DNA of 64,000 bases from Desmodesmus armatus (lineage: Eukaryota; Chlorophyta; Chlorophyceae; Sphaeropleales; Scenedesmaceae). The DNA lies in assembly GCA_007449985.2 (NCBI GenBank), contig VIIQ02000725.1:310001-374000 (forward strand). The letters run 5' to 3'. Below the pieces are notes generated by a model, which was not told the DNA's origin, did no database searches, and saw only the letters and a list, made by a program, of their open reading frames with translations. This document shows positions 45,401 to 57,919 of this stretch, piece by piece. Position numbers and translations under genes: made by a program. Each line of letters opens with the position of its first letter. Position 1 is the stretch's first letter.

Positions 45401-46602
45401 CTCGCCGTCAACTGGGTCATCTTTGGCAGCAGCGGCCATGCAGCGCGGCCCAGGGGTGGTGTGCTGGTGAACTACCATGTCTGTCTGCCGGACCAGCATG
45501 AGCAAAACACGCATGTGAAGGTCAGTTGGGTTGTGCTGCTCCAGGAGCTTGCTGCAGTTGGCATGATGGAGTTTTATGGAAGCTCGGGCGTCAGCTGGTT
45601 TTGCCGTGTGGCGGATTGATATCAGCGTGCTGTCTCTTTGGTTGGCTTGTGTGCCCGTTGTCTGTGTTTGTTATTCACTGCAAGTGCTGCACGCTGGTGC
45701 ATGGTGGACTGACGTGCTGCTCGACCTACCCCTGCCTTGTTCTAGATACCTTGCTTGCACCTGCCCTGTGTGTGCAGGTCATAGCCAATACCAAGTACCT
45801 ATTGACGATGGGCGATGACCCACACCGGGTGTACTACCAGGGCACACAGCACTGGACTGTCAACGAGCTTGGAGAGAAGGTGCGCCTTGAATCACCAGCC
45901 TGATGTTGGAAAATACACCTAGATGTAAGCCCCCAACACCGTTACACCACCGCCCGTATGTGATGCCTGAATATTGAGGCAGGTTTTGGCCACCACAGTG
46001 TGTAGCTGGAGCTTGCCTGATGTTACTTGGTGGTGGCGGCAGCAGTGGAGCAGCGTGTGCTGAGGAGTAGGCAGTCTGTGGAGCAGGGGGGTGGGAGTGC
46101 TGTTTGAGTGTCATGTCTGGCTGGGTAGCTGGGCAGTGGAGCATGGCTGTGCTGGGGTTACGCAGCGGCAGCGTGGTACCCGTGATGTAAGCAGGGCAAG
46201 CATGGTGAGGTGATCTAGCAGTGTTGGCGATTATTGGCGTCAATGTTGTGCCGACAGCCTTGCTGACACCTGCTGTCATGCCTGCCATGCATGCAGGTCA
46301 CGCATGCCCGCACCGGCACTCCCACGCACACCAAGATTGCGCTGTATCACTACCTCACAAAGAGCCAGCAGGAGTACTTGGCGAAGATGAAGCGCGGCAG
46401 TGCAGCAGGCAACTACAAGTCGCCCGAGTTCTTCCACACCATCAACCAGTATGCCACAGACTCCTGCACGGCAGGCATCCCCCTGGGCCTTAAGTGCTGC
46501 CCCTCAGTGTTACGAGAGCTCGGGCCTCAGGGTGTGCAGCAAGTGCAGGAGCGCTTGGCGGCGTTGCAGCTACAGAAGCCGGCCGGTCCTGGCGCTGCTT
46601 GA
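42492..46602 (+). CDS. GT92 (DUF23) family glycosyltransferase
   Basis: GT92 enzymes are Golgi galactosyltransferases (beta-1,4-galactan synthases in plants, GALT-1 in worms). Well supported exons: 43140-43691 (Gln-rich stem, then DPEFVIPVPPPGAPNPHEVQ), 44104-44256 (AICAIVKNQARDIREWLEYH and YVYDNNS), 44567-44703 (FVEYSFFTGQP and SQWWAYNDCVHR), 45175-45520 (WLAFIDADEFIVL with the DxD-type motif, INTFLQQY, GLAVNWVIFGSSG), 45778-45879 (NTKYLLTMGDDPH) and 46297-46602 (KIALYHYLTKS to the TGA). All join in phase. A Ser/Gly/Asp-rich insert of ~30 residues follows the DADEF motif. The first exon is uncertain: a frame from ATG 42492 contains a hydrophobic LTALQLAFLYATAAAAVGV anchor and ends at 42814 in matching phase, but another frame (LLALQQQMNRVHQHLFLQQ) is also open there. 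Confidence 0.88.
44845..44890 (+). repeat. Copy of a GT92 exon end in the next intron
   Basis: ACTAGCAGCCAGCGGTGGGC followed by CTACAATGACTGTGTGCACAGGTAAG repeats the end of exon 44567-44703 (SSQWWAYNDCVHR) together with its GTAAG donor, with a few substitutions. Confidence 0.9.
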
Positions 46603-48290
46603 TGACTCATCACGTATGACTCATCAATGATGAGCAGTCATCTTGAAGGCAGGGCAGTGTCCGTGATGTTGTTCGCGTTGTTGATGCTGCTGCACATCGT
46701 CCATCCTGCTGCATAGATGAGATATTGCAGGACTTGCGAAGTTTGGCCATTTGTTGCAGCAGTTGAGTTGCTTGCATGGCAGCATACAGTGGAACCACAT
46801 TTGGACTTCTGCATCGATGCTGCCCCATATGTGGCATCAATAGGGTACTGAGCAAGGCTGCTGGCTGCATTTACATGGCAGGAGTGCTGTCTATGTTGCA
46901 CTGTGGATGTTGAGTGAATGTGTTGTGTCTGGTTCATAGTGCTTATGGCAGCATGCTGTGTGCAGTGTTGCTGGCTGCCTACCAGTGCATGCCAACAAGA
47001 TGGCTGGTGCACTGCCCGCCAACTGGCCCAAGGGTGTGACATCACACCCAACAGTGCGCTGCACGTTTGACAGCTTGTAAGTGCTAGCAAACCTTGAAGA
47101 TATCCATGTTGAATCCTCACAAGAATATGATGGACAGGTTGACCAGCCCAACAGAAGAGATGTGTGGCTTGCTTGAAGAGCACCTTTGGCACAGCTTTGT
47201 GAACCAGCAGGTGCTGGCACAAGGGCGGCTCAGACGCATGGCAAACAACACATACACAAAAACAGCACAACCAGAGTTGCACTGTCACAGCAACTGCGCT
47301 GGAGGGCTGCATGCACGGCACGAGTGGGGGAAAAAGGGGGAGGCGCCATCATGACATTGTGCGCAAGAGCAGCACAGCCTGTGCTTACCCCGTGCGCCCA
47401 GTTAGCTCCCTACGGGGTGTTCAAGCGCGTCCTAAACCATGCAGCAGTGACCGTAGGTAAGCCCTGCAGCAGCTGATACATTGCTTGCATACAACTGACA
47501 CAGAATCAGGGCTGACAGCTGTATGCCAAATGAGCAGCACGCATAGCCGGTGCAGAGTCCACAAAACATCGCAGGACGGACAGCAGCATGGCTAGTTGTC
47601 TCACTAGTACTGGCCAGCACCAAACATGACCCTGCCGAGACAATCACTGCTGATACAGGATGTGCTGCAGTCTGGCTCACACTGCTTGCACAACAGCAGA
47701 AGCAGACCAAAGCACACAGCACAGCTGCTGACGCTGCGCAGCAGCACAGGAACCACGCAACAGCACGCGAGGCCCACACTGCGGGAAATACTCGCACAAG
47801 GTGGAGTGCCCACTAAGTGCAACGACTGCGGCTGCAACTGGCAGCAGAGAGCAGCAGTATCTGCGGCATCTGCTTCAGAGGTCTGCTTGCGCAGGTCAGC
47901 AGAAGCGCAGACAGGATCCTGAGCGCGGGGTCGTGCAGTACAACTGCACAAGGGCATGAGGCCGCACACAGGCAGGCCATCCCTGAGCTTTGGCATGCGC
48001 ATACACTGCGCTCTAACGCAGGCTTGTACATATCATCTAGCACACACGTGTCGCCAGTTTCGGTCTCCCATATACACACACAAACAAGCGCAGCTCCTTG
48101 ACGCAGCCTTGCACGAATCCCTTGGCACCCACCACCACCGGCCTACTGCACAACACCACAGATCAATCAATCGTAAGCTTGAGATACAACCAGAACACTC
48201 AGGACACTAAGATTCCAACCATAACACTCAGCACACACATATGTCATCACACACGTGCCGAAGACAGCCCAAGCTACATGTGTGCACAGC
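46603..48290. other. Intergenic region between convergent GT92 and UBE2S genes
   Basis: No gene recognised on either strand. It should hold both 3' untranslated regions; a TGTAA lies at ~47076 for GT92. Short open frames here have no coding signature. Confidence 0.5.
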
Positions 48291-50120
48291 TCACAGCCGC
48301 TTCAAGCTCTTCTTGACCTTGCTGGCTGCCAAGCTGCGCTCCGGCTTTGCTTTCTTTACCAGCGGCGAGCCGTCCGGCTGCGTGCCGCTGGCGCTGCCGT
48401 CTGCTGCGTTGCTGCTGCTGGCTGCGTTGGCACCTGACGTCGTGAGCGGCCCGTGCGGCCGCTTTGCTGTGGGTGGCTGCGCATGCAGGCTGGTCATGAG
48501 CTTGGCGTAGCGCTCGTACTCTGCAGGCACCAGGCAGTACAGTACGGCGCGGCAAAACATCAGCGATTGTAGGGCCTGTGACCATAAATAATGTTATTGA
48601 TCGAAAGCATCGGACGGTATAATGCCAAATAAATTTGTCGAATGTTTGCCGTGAAGTGGTGAAGGCCTGGCAGTCCTGCCATTGGAACTCTCCAAGCCCA
48701 GCCCCAGTGGTTGATTTGTCATCCACACCGCGCCCATCTTACCTGCATAGTCCTCCAGCAGCGCCTTCCCTGCCTCCTCGTTCAAGGCTGACTCCGGGTA
48801 GGGCTCTATCAGCAGGCAGCGGATGACACACAGCACGTGCCGCAGGCCCAGCGTGGGCTGCCAGTCCCGCTTGAGCACGTTGACGCAGATCTCGCCCGCC
48901 TTGCTGACGTTGGGGTGCCAGATCTTGGTGGTGAAGAAGCCCTTTGGCGGCGAGTGGGGGAAGTCGGGGGGCAGGACCAGCTTCATGCGGAAGAGGCCGC
49001 CCTCAAAGGGAGTGCCTGCACAAGGGACATTATTGGCGAGTGATGGAGTGACTCAGCCAGGTGTATGTGTTTGGGACGGTGGAATTGGGGGGCAGCACCC
49101 CAGCAGCGTCATGCGGAAGAGTGCCGTGGCAAGTACGCAGGGCGACAGCAGGGCGCAGGGTGGGTGGCAAAGACATGCTACTGCATTGAGACGTGTCAGG
49201 GATTGTGCAGGGGAGTTGGAGGTAGGAGGTAGGAGATGGCCTAGGGGCCCATGCGCAGGGATGGATGAGTCAGGCCATCTGACGCCTCAGTGCTGGGTGA
49301 GAGAGGTGCCTGCAAGCAGTGCGCAGCACGGCCAGCAATGCATTGCCCTCACTAATGGCGCTGCTGAGGGCCGCAGTCGCGCGGACACATGACCTGAGTG
49401 CTAGCAAGCCCCGCACAAAAGAAGACAGCTGCTGCCGCTCTGTGAGGAAGAGCTACAGGTGCACTCCGGTGGTGAAGCTGCTGTGTCACACTGACGGTGG
49501 TGTGCCCCTGCCCCAGCACAGCTGCTGTTGCAGTGCCTGCCACTGCAGTATTACACCCAACAAACCTGAACCCTTACAACCACCTTACACCCCAGATAGC
49601 TGCCAGTATAGAGGCCCAGACCCACAGTCAAGCAGGGGTGCCATCTGCAGGAGTCTGCCAGCATTACCTGGGGGCCCATCAACCTCCGCTGTCACATCTG
49701 CGATGTCTGTTTCATTGATGAAGACCCGTATGCCTAACTCCTGCACCTCAGTGCTGCTGTGGAGCTCCTGAAGCTCCTGCATGGCATGCAGGACAGGTCG
49801 AAGACAGGTGCATTGATGCTATTGTGACAGGCAGATCAAGGTGCCAGCAAGGCCTCCAGGCAGCTGCCATGCCGCGCAGTGCTGGACTTGTGCAGCAGCT
49901 GCAAGAGGCAGCATGAAATGCTGAAAAAGAACCACGATGTTTGCGGCAGTTGCTGCATCACCAGCATGCATGCGATCCTCCTTGTGGTGGTGTGCCACAA
50001 TCCCCCACCAGCTGCTGCTGGCAGCAGGTGTCATACCAGGATTGCTACCATTCCGTCCATGTAACATTGACATGCAGCACAAACCTTGGTGATAGCTTTG
50101 ACGGCTGCAGGGGCCAGCAT
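48291..50120 (-). CDS. UBE2S: Ubiquitin-conjugating enzyme E2 S (UBE2S/UBC22 type), 215 aa, 4 exons
   Basis: UBE2S elongates Lys11-linked ubiquitin chains on APC/C substrates. Exons 50120-50085 ([12 protein letters not shown]), 49776-49668, 49015-48743 and 48520-48291 join in exact phase to 215 codons plus TGA; human UBE2S has 222. Visible features: KELQEL helix, [34 protein letters not shown], the HPN motif (residues 82-84), the catalytic Cys92 in [12 protein letters not shown], and [20 protein letters not shown]. The C-terminal tail is Lys-rich and ends KKSLKRL-stop, matching the LRRL-type end by which UBE2S docks on the APC/C. The start codon follows from this alignment and lies 518 bp from the divergent tubulin start. 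Confidence 0.95.
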
Positions 50121-50638
50121 GGCTGCTGATGTGCTGCTGACAGGACAGTAACAGCACGCGCTTCCCAGCAATGGGTTCCCAACTGTCCTGGCAGCTGCCG
50201 GTAAGTACGGTAGACGTAAGGTCTCAAAGACAACTCCTCAAAAGCACTTCACCCTGATTTGGGCACGACTACCTTGTTGCAAGACGAAGGCAGGTCAGGG
50301 CTGCCACGACAGCAGCAAAGAAGATTCGCAGACACTAGATGCGATCGCTGTATATTTTGACGTTGACGGCGTTGTGAGGTCGATTGACGTCTGATGTCGC
50401 ACTCACGGAGCACTCCAGGACTGTCAAACCACCCTGCAACCTGCATTCCACTGAACCCCTGCAACGACCAGCAACTGCTGAATCTGGGTCGAGGTTGGCT
50501 TAACCAATGGATTTTAGTACCCTGTCAGCAATCCACGTTCTTGCGATGCGCCAGAGATACTATGTTGAAACACAGCACAGATCATAACTGCTGATGAGTT
50601 GATCATCCAGGCCAGCACCAAGGTGCCTCACCATAGCC
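50121..50638. promoter_or_regulatory. Divergent promoter region between UBE2S and epsilon-tubulin genes
   Basis: 518 bp between opposed start codons. Both products act in the cell/centriole cycle, so shared regulation is possible but not shown. No TATA box seen. Confidence 0.5.
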
Positions 50639-53600
50639 ATGCCTCGTGAGCTGATCACAGTCCAGGTGGGGCAGTGTGGCAACCAGCTTGGCTGCAAATT
50701 CTGGGAGCTGGCCTTGAAGGAGCATGCTGCGTACAACCCAACAGGCGTGTACGATGATGCCATCAGCAGGTGTGGGTGTTGTGCAATCATCCTGTGTCCA
50801 TGTGGGTTTGTAAACCTGTCAGACATGCTGTGCTGACCATCAGCACAGTGTTCAGGCAGTTTCTGCAGGGTCACACTGTCACAGTGTCAGGCACCTGCAA
50901 TGCCCCACCACAGCACGTTGCCTTGTTGGAATCACACACCTGTCATCGTACAATCAAGATTGCTATGATGCAGACAAGCTATGCTGCACCAGGCAACTGC
51001 ACTTGCCTCATTAGCACATGACTGAATGTCCTGCACTCCCAGCACTCCATGCATGTCGTGCTGGTGGGGTGTGGTTGTGTTGATCCTCTGGGCCGTTCAC
51101 AATAATGCACACCTTGTTGCGTGCTGATGCAGTTTTTTCAAGAACGTGGACTCCAGGTTCCAGCCACCTATGTAAGTGTGGACGCACACACCTCAGTCAC
51201 TGCTACTTGAACAGCCATGCACACCTGCCTGCTCGCCGCACTGCACCAGCAAGGGCCAGTGCTGTAGCCCAAAGTACACAGAATGGGACAGAACACTGTA
51301 CATATGTACACATCCAGCATTTGCTCACTCGGCAAACTTACGTGCAGCAGCTGACATGTTTGCTTGCCTGCTGTGCTGCTCTGTCCTGTGCTGGGGCGTG
51401 CCAACTTGTCTTTTTGCTATCCAGAAACCTACCTGTGTCCAGAGGCCAACCTGGAATGATCAGGAACCTCAAGGTTTGTATGTGTTGATTTGCCATGCCA
51501 CAGTAGATGATTGCAGCTGCCCTCAGGACAGCAGCATCTCCATGCCATGTAGAGCCACCAGCAGGCCACCCGACAGTAGACTATCCCTATAAGCAGGCGG
51601 GCGACAGCAGCCGCCTGCCAACAGGACATGTGCGCGCGGGGCAGCAGAGCCTCAGTTTGTCCGTAGTACAGATAGCTGCCTTCCACAACAGCTCGATGCA
51701 CTCGTGAGACATACGCTCCGTTGTCGTGCTGTTGCTGCTGCAGGCGCGTGCAGTGGTGGTGGATATGGAGGAGGGCGTCATTAATCACATGCTGAAGGTA
51801 CGGGGCATTGCGCTCTGACAGCCCTGCGCAATGTTACATCTCAAGCGCACTGCGGCACTGGGCATTGGATGCAGCCACGGCTACTTTCACGGCTGGTCAA
51901 GGCTACTAACATGCAGGGCTCTACTGCTGGGGTCCAACCACTGCTGTGTCAGGCCGCATTTGCCCATGGCCGCCTGTCCGCACCTCAGGGGTACAGCGCT
52001 GGGCACCTCTATCATACAACAGCAGTGGCTCTCAGCACAGCACAGAGGGGGTTTGCATGCAGCATTGGGGTGGCTCACAGTAGCTGGGAGGTCCCCTGCT
52101 CACCCTGTCAGAAAAGCATTAGTCATGCTCTTCTCCCATCTCTGGTGGTGTCCTTGTATGCTTGCAGGGCCCTCTAGCTGAGCTGTTTGACCAGCAGCAG
52201 CTGCTGTACGATGTCAGCGGCGCAGGCAACAACTGGGCGCATGGCCACCACGGCTATGGGCCGCAGTACAGGGAGCCGCTGTGTGACCAGCTCAGGAGGG
52301 CAGCAGAGGATGCAGACAGCTTGCAGGTAAGCATACTGTGGTGTCTGTGTCACCAGTACAGTACAGTGCTGCTGCAGGACAGGACAGGAAAGAACAGGAC
52401 AGTGCAGGACAGTGCAATACATGATCTTATCTGGCATACAACATCCTGTCAAAATGCCAAAGCGGTCATACAGGCGTTGTTGTCAGGCCTTGGCATGCTG
52501 AGCTGTCCCAGCTGACCAAGTTGTTGTTGCGCACCTGCCACAGGGCTTCCTCTTGCTGCACTCGCTGGGAGGAGGCACAGGCAGCGGGCTGGGCACGTAC
52601 CTGCTGGGGCTGATGGAGGTGAGCATGCCTTGTTTAAGACCGGGGTTTTGCAGGGTTGGGCGCACCTATGCCTACGAATGGCTCCAGTGTGCACATGCAG
52701 CACGTATGAGTGTGAGCGGGGCCGATTTGCAGGATGTAGGCGCATATGTGTTTGCGCCGGTGAGTCGCCAGGCTGACTGGCACCGCAGGAGTTGCTGCTG
52801 AAGTGCCTCCCCAGCCGCGTCAAGCCTGTGTGGCGGAGACCTCACCACAAACTAAAAAAATGGCTACATTGTTTAAACATTGAACATTAAAATGGCTACA
52901 TGGTTGTGCTGCAGGAGGAATTTCCCGATGTCTTCCGCTTCTCCTGCCCTGTCATCCCCTCAGAGGACGACCACGTCGTCACCAGCCCCTACAACGCCAC
53001 CCTGGCCGCATCAGTCCTCGTCAACAGCGCCCACTGCGTCCTGCCGCTCGAGAATTCCGCCCTAGCAGCCATCAGCACACGCCTGGAGTCAACAGCTGCA
53101 GGAAAAGGGACAGCAGGAAAGCGTGCTGGAGCCGCCAGCGCAGCAGCCAGCAGCAGCGGTGCAGCGACAGCAAACCTGGGGGGCATGGGGCCGAGTGCTG
53201 GGGGTGCTGCAGCAGGTGGCGGGCGGCAGGGGGGCTGGGACACGATGAATGGTCTTGCCGCCAACCTGCTGCTGCACTTGACGAGCAGCATACGGTTTGA
53301 GGGGACACTCAACACGGATCTGAATGATATCACCATGAACCTGGTGAGTGTTCCTGCCACACTTCTGTCTTAGTGTTTGCGTGATTGTTTTTGCTGTACA
53401 GCAGATGTTGCTCGGAAAGGATGGTACAGCAATTTATACGTGCAGCCAGGTCAAACTGGGACAACATGCGCACAATATGTGCGGCAGTCTTTTTCATCCC
53501 ATCTGTTGGTGACACTGGTAGCCCTGTGGAACACCCTGGCTCTCTCGTGTAAGACTTGCAATTTTGCTGGCTGGTGCGCAGGTCCCCTTTCCCCGCATGC

Positions 53601-55181
53601 ACTTCCTGCTGTCCTCGCTGGCTCCATTGGCGGCACCCCGGGACATGGCGGCCTTGTCAGCACCACGCAGCATAGACCAGGTGCGGAGAGATTGCCCAGT
53701 GCGCTGTCGGCTGACTGCTGTCGCCCTGCGGCTGACAGACCGTCCCCTACTTGCCTGTAAGGGCAGGTTCCCAGGCTGCACTGCGTGGTTGCAATGAAGC
53801 AGGCTGGTGCAGCATGCTGTTCCCTTGCAAAACATATGCCAGGCGTCTATCATGCGGTCCATATATCTTAACTTGCAAATTCTAATTTGCTTTGCCCTTT
53901 CCTGCTTCCGTCTGTACTTGTGGGTGTGGCAGTGTTTACTGACAGCTTTCTTGTGACGATGATGGATTGTGATCCCACTCTTCGATCGCCTGCACGCTTG
54001 CCGTTCTTTTTTTTACTCCCGTGGTTTTTTTACTCCCGTGCTGCAGCTGTTCAGCGACGCCTTCTCTCGAGACAGCCAGCTACTGGTGGCAGACCCCTTC
54101 AGCCGCACACACCTTGCTGCTGCGCTGATGATGCGGGGGCGGCTCTCCCTCAGCGATGCACAGCGCAACATCACTAGGCTGCGGCCCCAGCTGCGCATGG
54201 CTCACTGGAACACAGAGGTACGCGCAGGGTGCGTGACTGTCAAGACACTGGCGATATCCTGCATGACCTTGAACTGTCCAGTGTTACAGTCCCGACCCGT
54301 TCATAGGGTGGCTGGCAGTGGCTGTTTTGCTCAGCAGTAAAGGTTTGAAGGGTTGCGTGCTGCATGGCATGGTGTGCAGCACGACGCGCGAGCAGTGCCA
54401 GCTCCCCAAATTATGCACAGCGCAACATCAGCAGGCTGCGACAACATGGCTCACTGGAGCACTATGTGCTTCAAAAGGCGCCCCGGATCTCCTCATGTCC
54501 TCTTTTACAGCGCAGCACAATGGCGCAGGCCAGCACAGTGGTGCTGGTATGCTGCCGGCCGATCGGCACACCGACAGCGCCCTCCTCTTGCACTCCTGCC
54601 TCGCAGGGTTTCAAGCTGGGTCTTTGTGACCACCCGCCAGTGGGCCTGCCGTACTCTATGCTCTGCCTCAGCAACAACTGCTGCATCGAGGACACAGTCA
54701 GGACTCTGCTGGCGCGCTTCAACAAGCTCTACAAGCGCAAGTGAGTTGTGATGGATGCTGTGGACTGGTGACAAGACCAGCCAAGCATGTGACAGATGTG
54801 GGGAACCTTAGGTACTGAGCAGCATCACAGCAATGCTGCTGCAGCGGGCTTGACTGTAAATAGCAGGGTGGTGATGTTCAGTTGGCAGCACACGGGCAAG
54901 TGCCTTTCGCAGCCAGCAAACCTGGGCGACAGAGCAGACAGTTGCAGGAAAGGCAGAGAAGGCCCTTGTCACTGTTCCAACCCACAATGCTTGTGCTGGC
55001 CCCTGCATGCTTGGTTGCATGTAGGATTTTCCTGCACCATTACCAGGAGTATATGGATGTCCAGGGCTTTGATGATGCAGCAGAGTGCCTGCACTGCCTG
55101 GCTGATGACTACAGAGCAGCTGATGCAGCACGACCCACACAACTGCCATCCATACGTCCCAAGGGACTGACCTTCCTATAG
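50639..55181 (+). CDS. TUBE1: Epsilon-tubulin, 498 aa, 11 exons
   Basis: Epsilon-tubulin is needed for triplet microtubules of centrioles and basal bodies (BLD2 in Chlamydomonas). Exons 50639-50769, 51133-51171, 51425-51473, 51744-51797, 52168-52326, 52544-52618, 52915-53343, 53582-53680, 54047-54217, 54607-54740 and 55025-55181 join in phase to 498 codons plus TAG (human 475). Diagnostic matches: [24 protein letters not shown] at the start, [52 protein letters not shown] (nucleotide-binding loop), [64 protein letters not shown] and [17 protein letters not shown]. The subfamily-specific NNWA..H and SLNxDLN-type segments separate it from alpha and beta tubulin. An Ala/Gly/Ser-rich insert of ~50 residues (about 229-280) replaces the family's variable loop. 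The exact start of exon 3 is the one tentative junction. Confidence 0.95.
54395..54465 (+). repeat. Partial copy of epsilon-tubulin exon 9 end in the next intron
   Basis: ATGCACAGCGCAACATCAGC, AGGCTGCGACAACATGGCTC and ACTGGAGCAC repeat the end of exon 54047-54217 ([20 protein letters not shown]) with a small deletion. The copy has no good donor. Confidence 0.85.
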
Positions 55182-57900
55182 ACTGTCAGTGCTGAAGGCT
55201 CTCAGCAGCGGCACAACGGCAGTGGCTCGGACATTCCGTCTGCTTGAGAGGTAGGTCGGGGGGAATGGTGTTGATGAGATTTCAGGTGCTGTTTCAATTG
55301 CTGCCTGCCGGTTTTGCTCTCCATGCCGTTTGAAAGCCTCTCAAAGCCTCTCATAGGGCGCGGAGTGTGTGAGAGCAGGGGCTAGACACATAGCGAGCAA
55401 GAGAGATGCAAGTGCATGTACGCCGCAACGTGGGGGCTGCCAGCCAGCTCACAGTGTCGTGGTTGCTGACAGATGGGCACGTCCATCCTTCCGCATGTGC
55501 TCAGCTTCAAACAGTCAGCTCCACCTGTGTGTCTGCTGGTACGGCCCTGCAGGCAATTACATGGGCACTGCCAGCATGGGTCAATACACCTGCCCATGCC
55601 GGCAGTTCACCTATCTGGAGGCCGCCCCCATGTCAAGCTGCATGAAGGCACATGTGGGCTGTCAGAGCACTGCAGGCATGCGCCCCAGGTGGTTGGGCAT
55701 CGACAGAGCCGCTCGGCTGGCAAAGGACGATTGCCACCGTTCTACTGGGCCGGAGGAAGAGGAATGGCTGGAGGCAGGTGCCTTGTGGAGCGTCTCAGGT
55801 GGGTAATAGTTGCAATTGGCCCAGCGGCAGCTGGGTGGGTGGCATAGGGTGCGGGTGGTTGCCTGCTTGCAGTGGGGGCTAGATTGAGAAAGAAGTACCG
55901 ATGTGCGCGTCTCTGAATGCACTTGCACAGTCTGTCGCACACAACTGTGGCCGTGTTGTGCCAACTGCACTGACTTCCTCACATGCATCCCTGCTTACTG
56001 CGTCGATAACCCAGGGAGTGCCTGGCCTGCTTTTTGAAACGTTGCAATGCTGCTGTGCCGTCTGTATCCTGCTGCAGACATCCTTGGGCAGCCTGATGAA
56101 AGAGAGCATCAGTGTCTCAACGGCGAGTTGTTCGTTGAATGTACCAAGCAGCAATAGCAGCAGCGGGAGGGGCAGGTTGGGCATGGTATAGACGCCAGGG
56201 CAGTGAGCAGCCGAAGCAGCAGCGGGTACAAGGGGGTGGGGCAGAGGACCATCACTATCCGTGTTTGCGGCCCTGCTTTGCAAGCAGTCGATGCAGGTGC
56301 AAGCGCAAGCGTGTTGGGGTTGCCAGAGGGACAGTATATGCATCAGTTTGCAGCAGAGGCTGCCTTTTGGCTCACTGCACAAGACACCGCTAGCAGTGTG
56401 TGTGAGTGAATGGTGTTGCAGGACAGTAAGACCATCACAGGAGCTCAGCAGGTTGTGGTGAGGCAGCGCCATGCATGTGGCGGTGTAAGCAGTTGTGGAT
56501 GCGTGACTCCTTGTTTCTGAAATGGCATTCTCTGGAGTGGCCGCATGTGTGTTTGTGGTTTGGGAGGCTGCTTGCACCATTGTTGTGCATTTTACACGAA
56601 TTGGGTGCTGCTGCAGCCTTTCAAGTAACCGTGTGGCCGTGCCGTCAAGTAACCGTGTGGCCGTGCTTTTTGCCACCGTCCTTTGAATTGGCCATGCTGC
56701 AAGACTACAATCAGCAGGGCCAGCCCCACCAGCAGCAGGGTGCTTCCTGTTTGTTTGTGACAGTGTTGATACAGCATCAACTGCAAGGTGCTGCTCTTCA
56801 CAATCAGTCACTTTGCCGAGGTGCTCACCACCTGATCCTGTAGGCCTATGCAGCTGCTGCGCTGCTGAGGCAAACACGTGTGTTCGGCTGCATGCACACA
56901 CGTCACAAGTCACAACAGCAGGATGCGGCAGGTAGCTGAGCACTTGCCGTTCCAGGCAGCATGGTTGCATGTGGACCAGGAATCAGCTTTTGCAAGGCTG
57001 TTGGTTTCCAGGGCAGCAACCGGGTTATGCTTTACTGAGTTGTTTGTGTACTAGAATGAAGCATGTCACTTTTGTTGGCTATTTCAGTGCTGTTGGTTTC
57101 CAGGGCCGCCGGCCCAGGCTCTCTGATGCGCAACGCACCTGTCCAGAAAACACGCATGATGATGAAGAACAAATGTCACAAGTGACATCAGAGAAACAGG
57201 CAGAATCACTGTTACTTTCACTAGCTGCACTGTTTGCAGCAGCGTAGTGCACATTGGAGTGCGCACAGCAATGCTGCTGCTGCCCCTGTCTGCATGGTGT
57301 ATGCTATTGTTAGTACTTTGCTGCAATTGCTTAGCACAGCAAGACCGATAGTGGTAATTGTGTGAGTATGTGACCACCAGCTGTGACTTTGCCAACCACC
57401 TGGGTGGCATGGTGTGGAAGTCCACAGACCGCCGCACCTGCACATCATACAATAAGCACAGCTGCTGCCAGTGGTTTTATCCACCCACCCACATATATTG
57501 AGCACACCATGCTGTAGCCTGGCACATTACACTTGCAAGCCTCATGTGCATGCAGGCACACTAGAGTGGCAGCTATTGTGCAAAATTTGCAGCCAGAGTT
57601 CAGCAGAGAAGTACAGGGTAACGGCTTTTTTTGTTCATCTCCACTACAGACTGCAAAACTCAGTTAGTGCCAGCGTTCAATTATTACAGCCTGGCAGCCA
57701 TTTACAGCTAGGACAGCCAAGTCACATGATCATGATCTTAAAAGCAGCCGTCGGACCAGGCCTGTAAGCCAGAATGCCAGACAGCAAAATTTATTTTTAT
57801 TGTTAAGCTGATAGCACTGTGACTTAAAGACTGTCAAACCCAGTCACTCGCTGTCCCAAACCCTCCTGCCGAGACCAGCCTGGCAACGATTCTCTTGGAG
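55182..57900. other. Region without recognised gene after epsilon-tubulin
   Basis: Several open frames exist, including a 363-codon one on the minus strand (56970-55879), but none shows domain structure, splice-consistent neighbours or repeats that support coding. Part is tubulin 3' untranslated sequence. Short direct repeats (GTAACCGTGTGGCCGTGC twice at ~56626 and 56644; GCTGTTGGTTTCCAGGGC at ~56997 and ~57089) are visible. Confidence 0.45.
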
Positions 57901-57919
57901 TCAAGACTTCCCGACATGC

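Noticed and set aside
56203..56409. Possible AP2-like start (SSSGYKGV) in a short plus frame
   Set aside because: The rest of the frame lacks the WxAxI and later AP2 motifs, and the context is intergenic; probably coincidence.
55879..56970. 363-codon minus-strand open frame
   Set aside because: Although long, it shows no domain, mixed His/Thr/Cys-rich random composition and no splice-consistent neighbours; GC-rich DNA yields such frames by chance.
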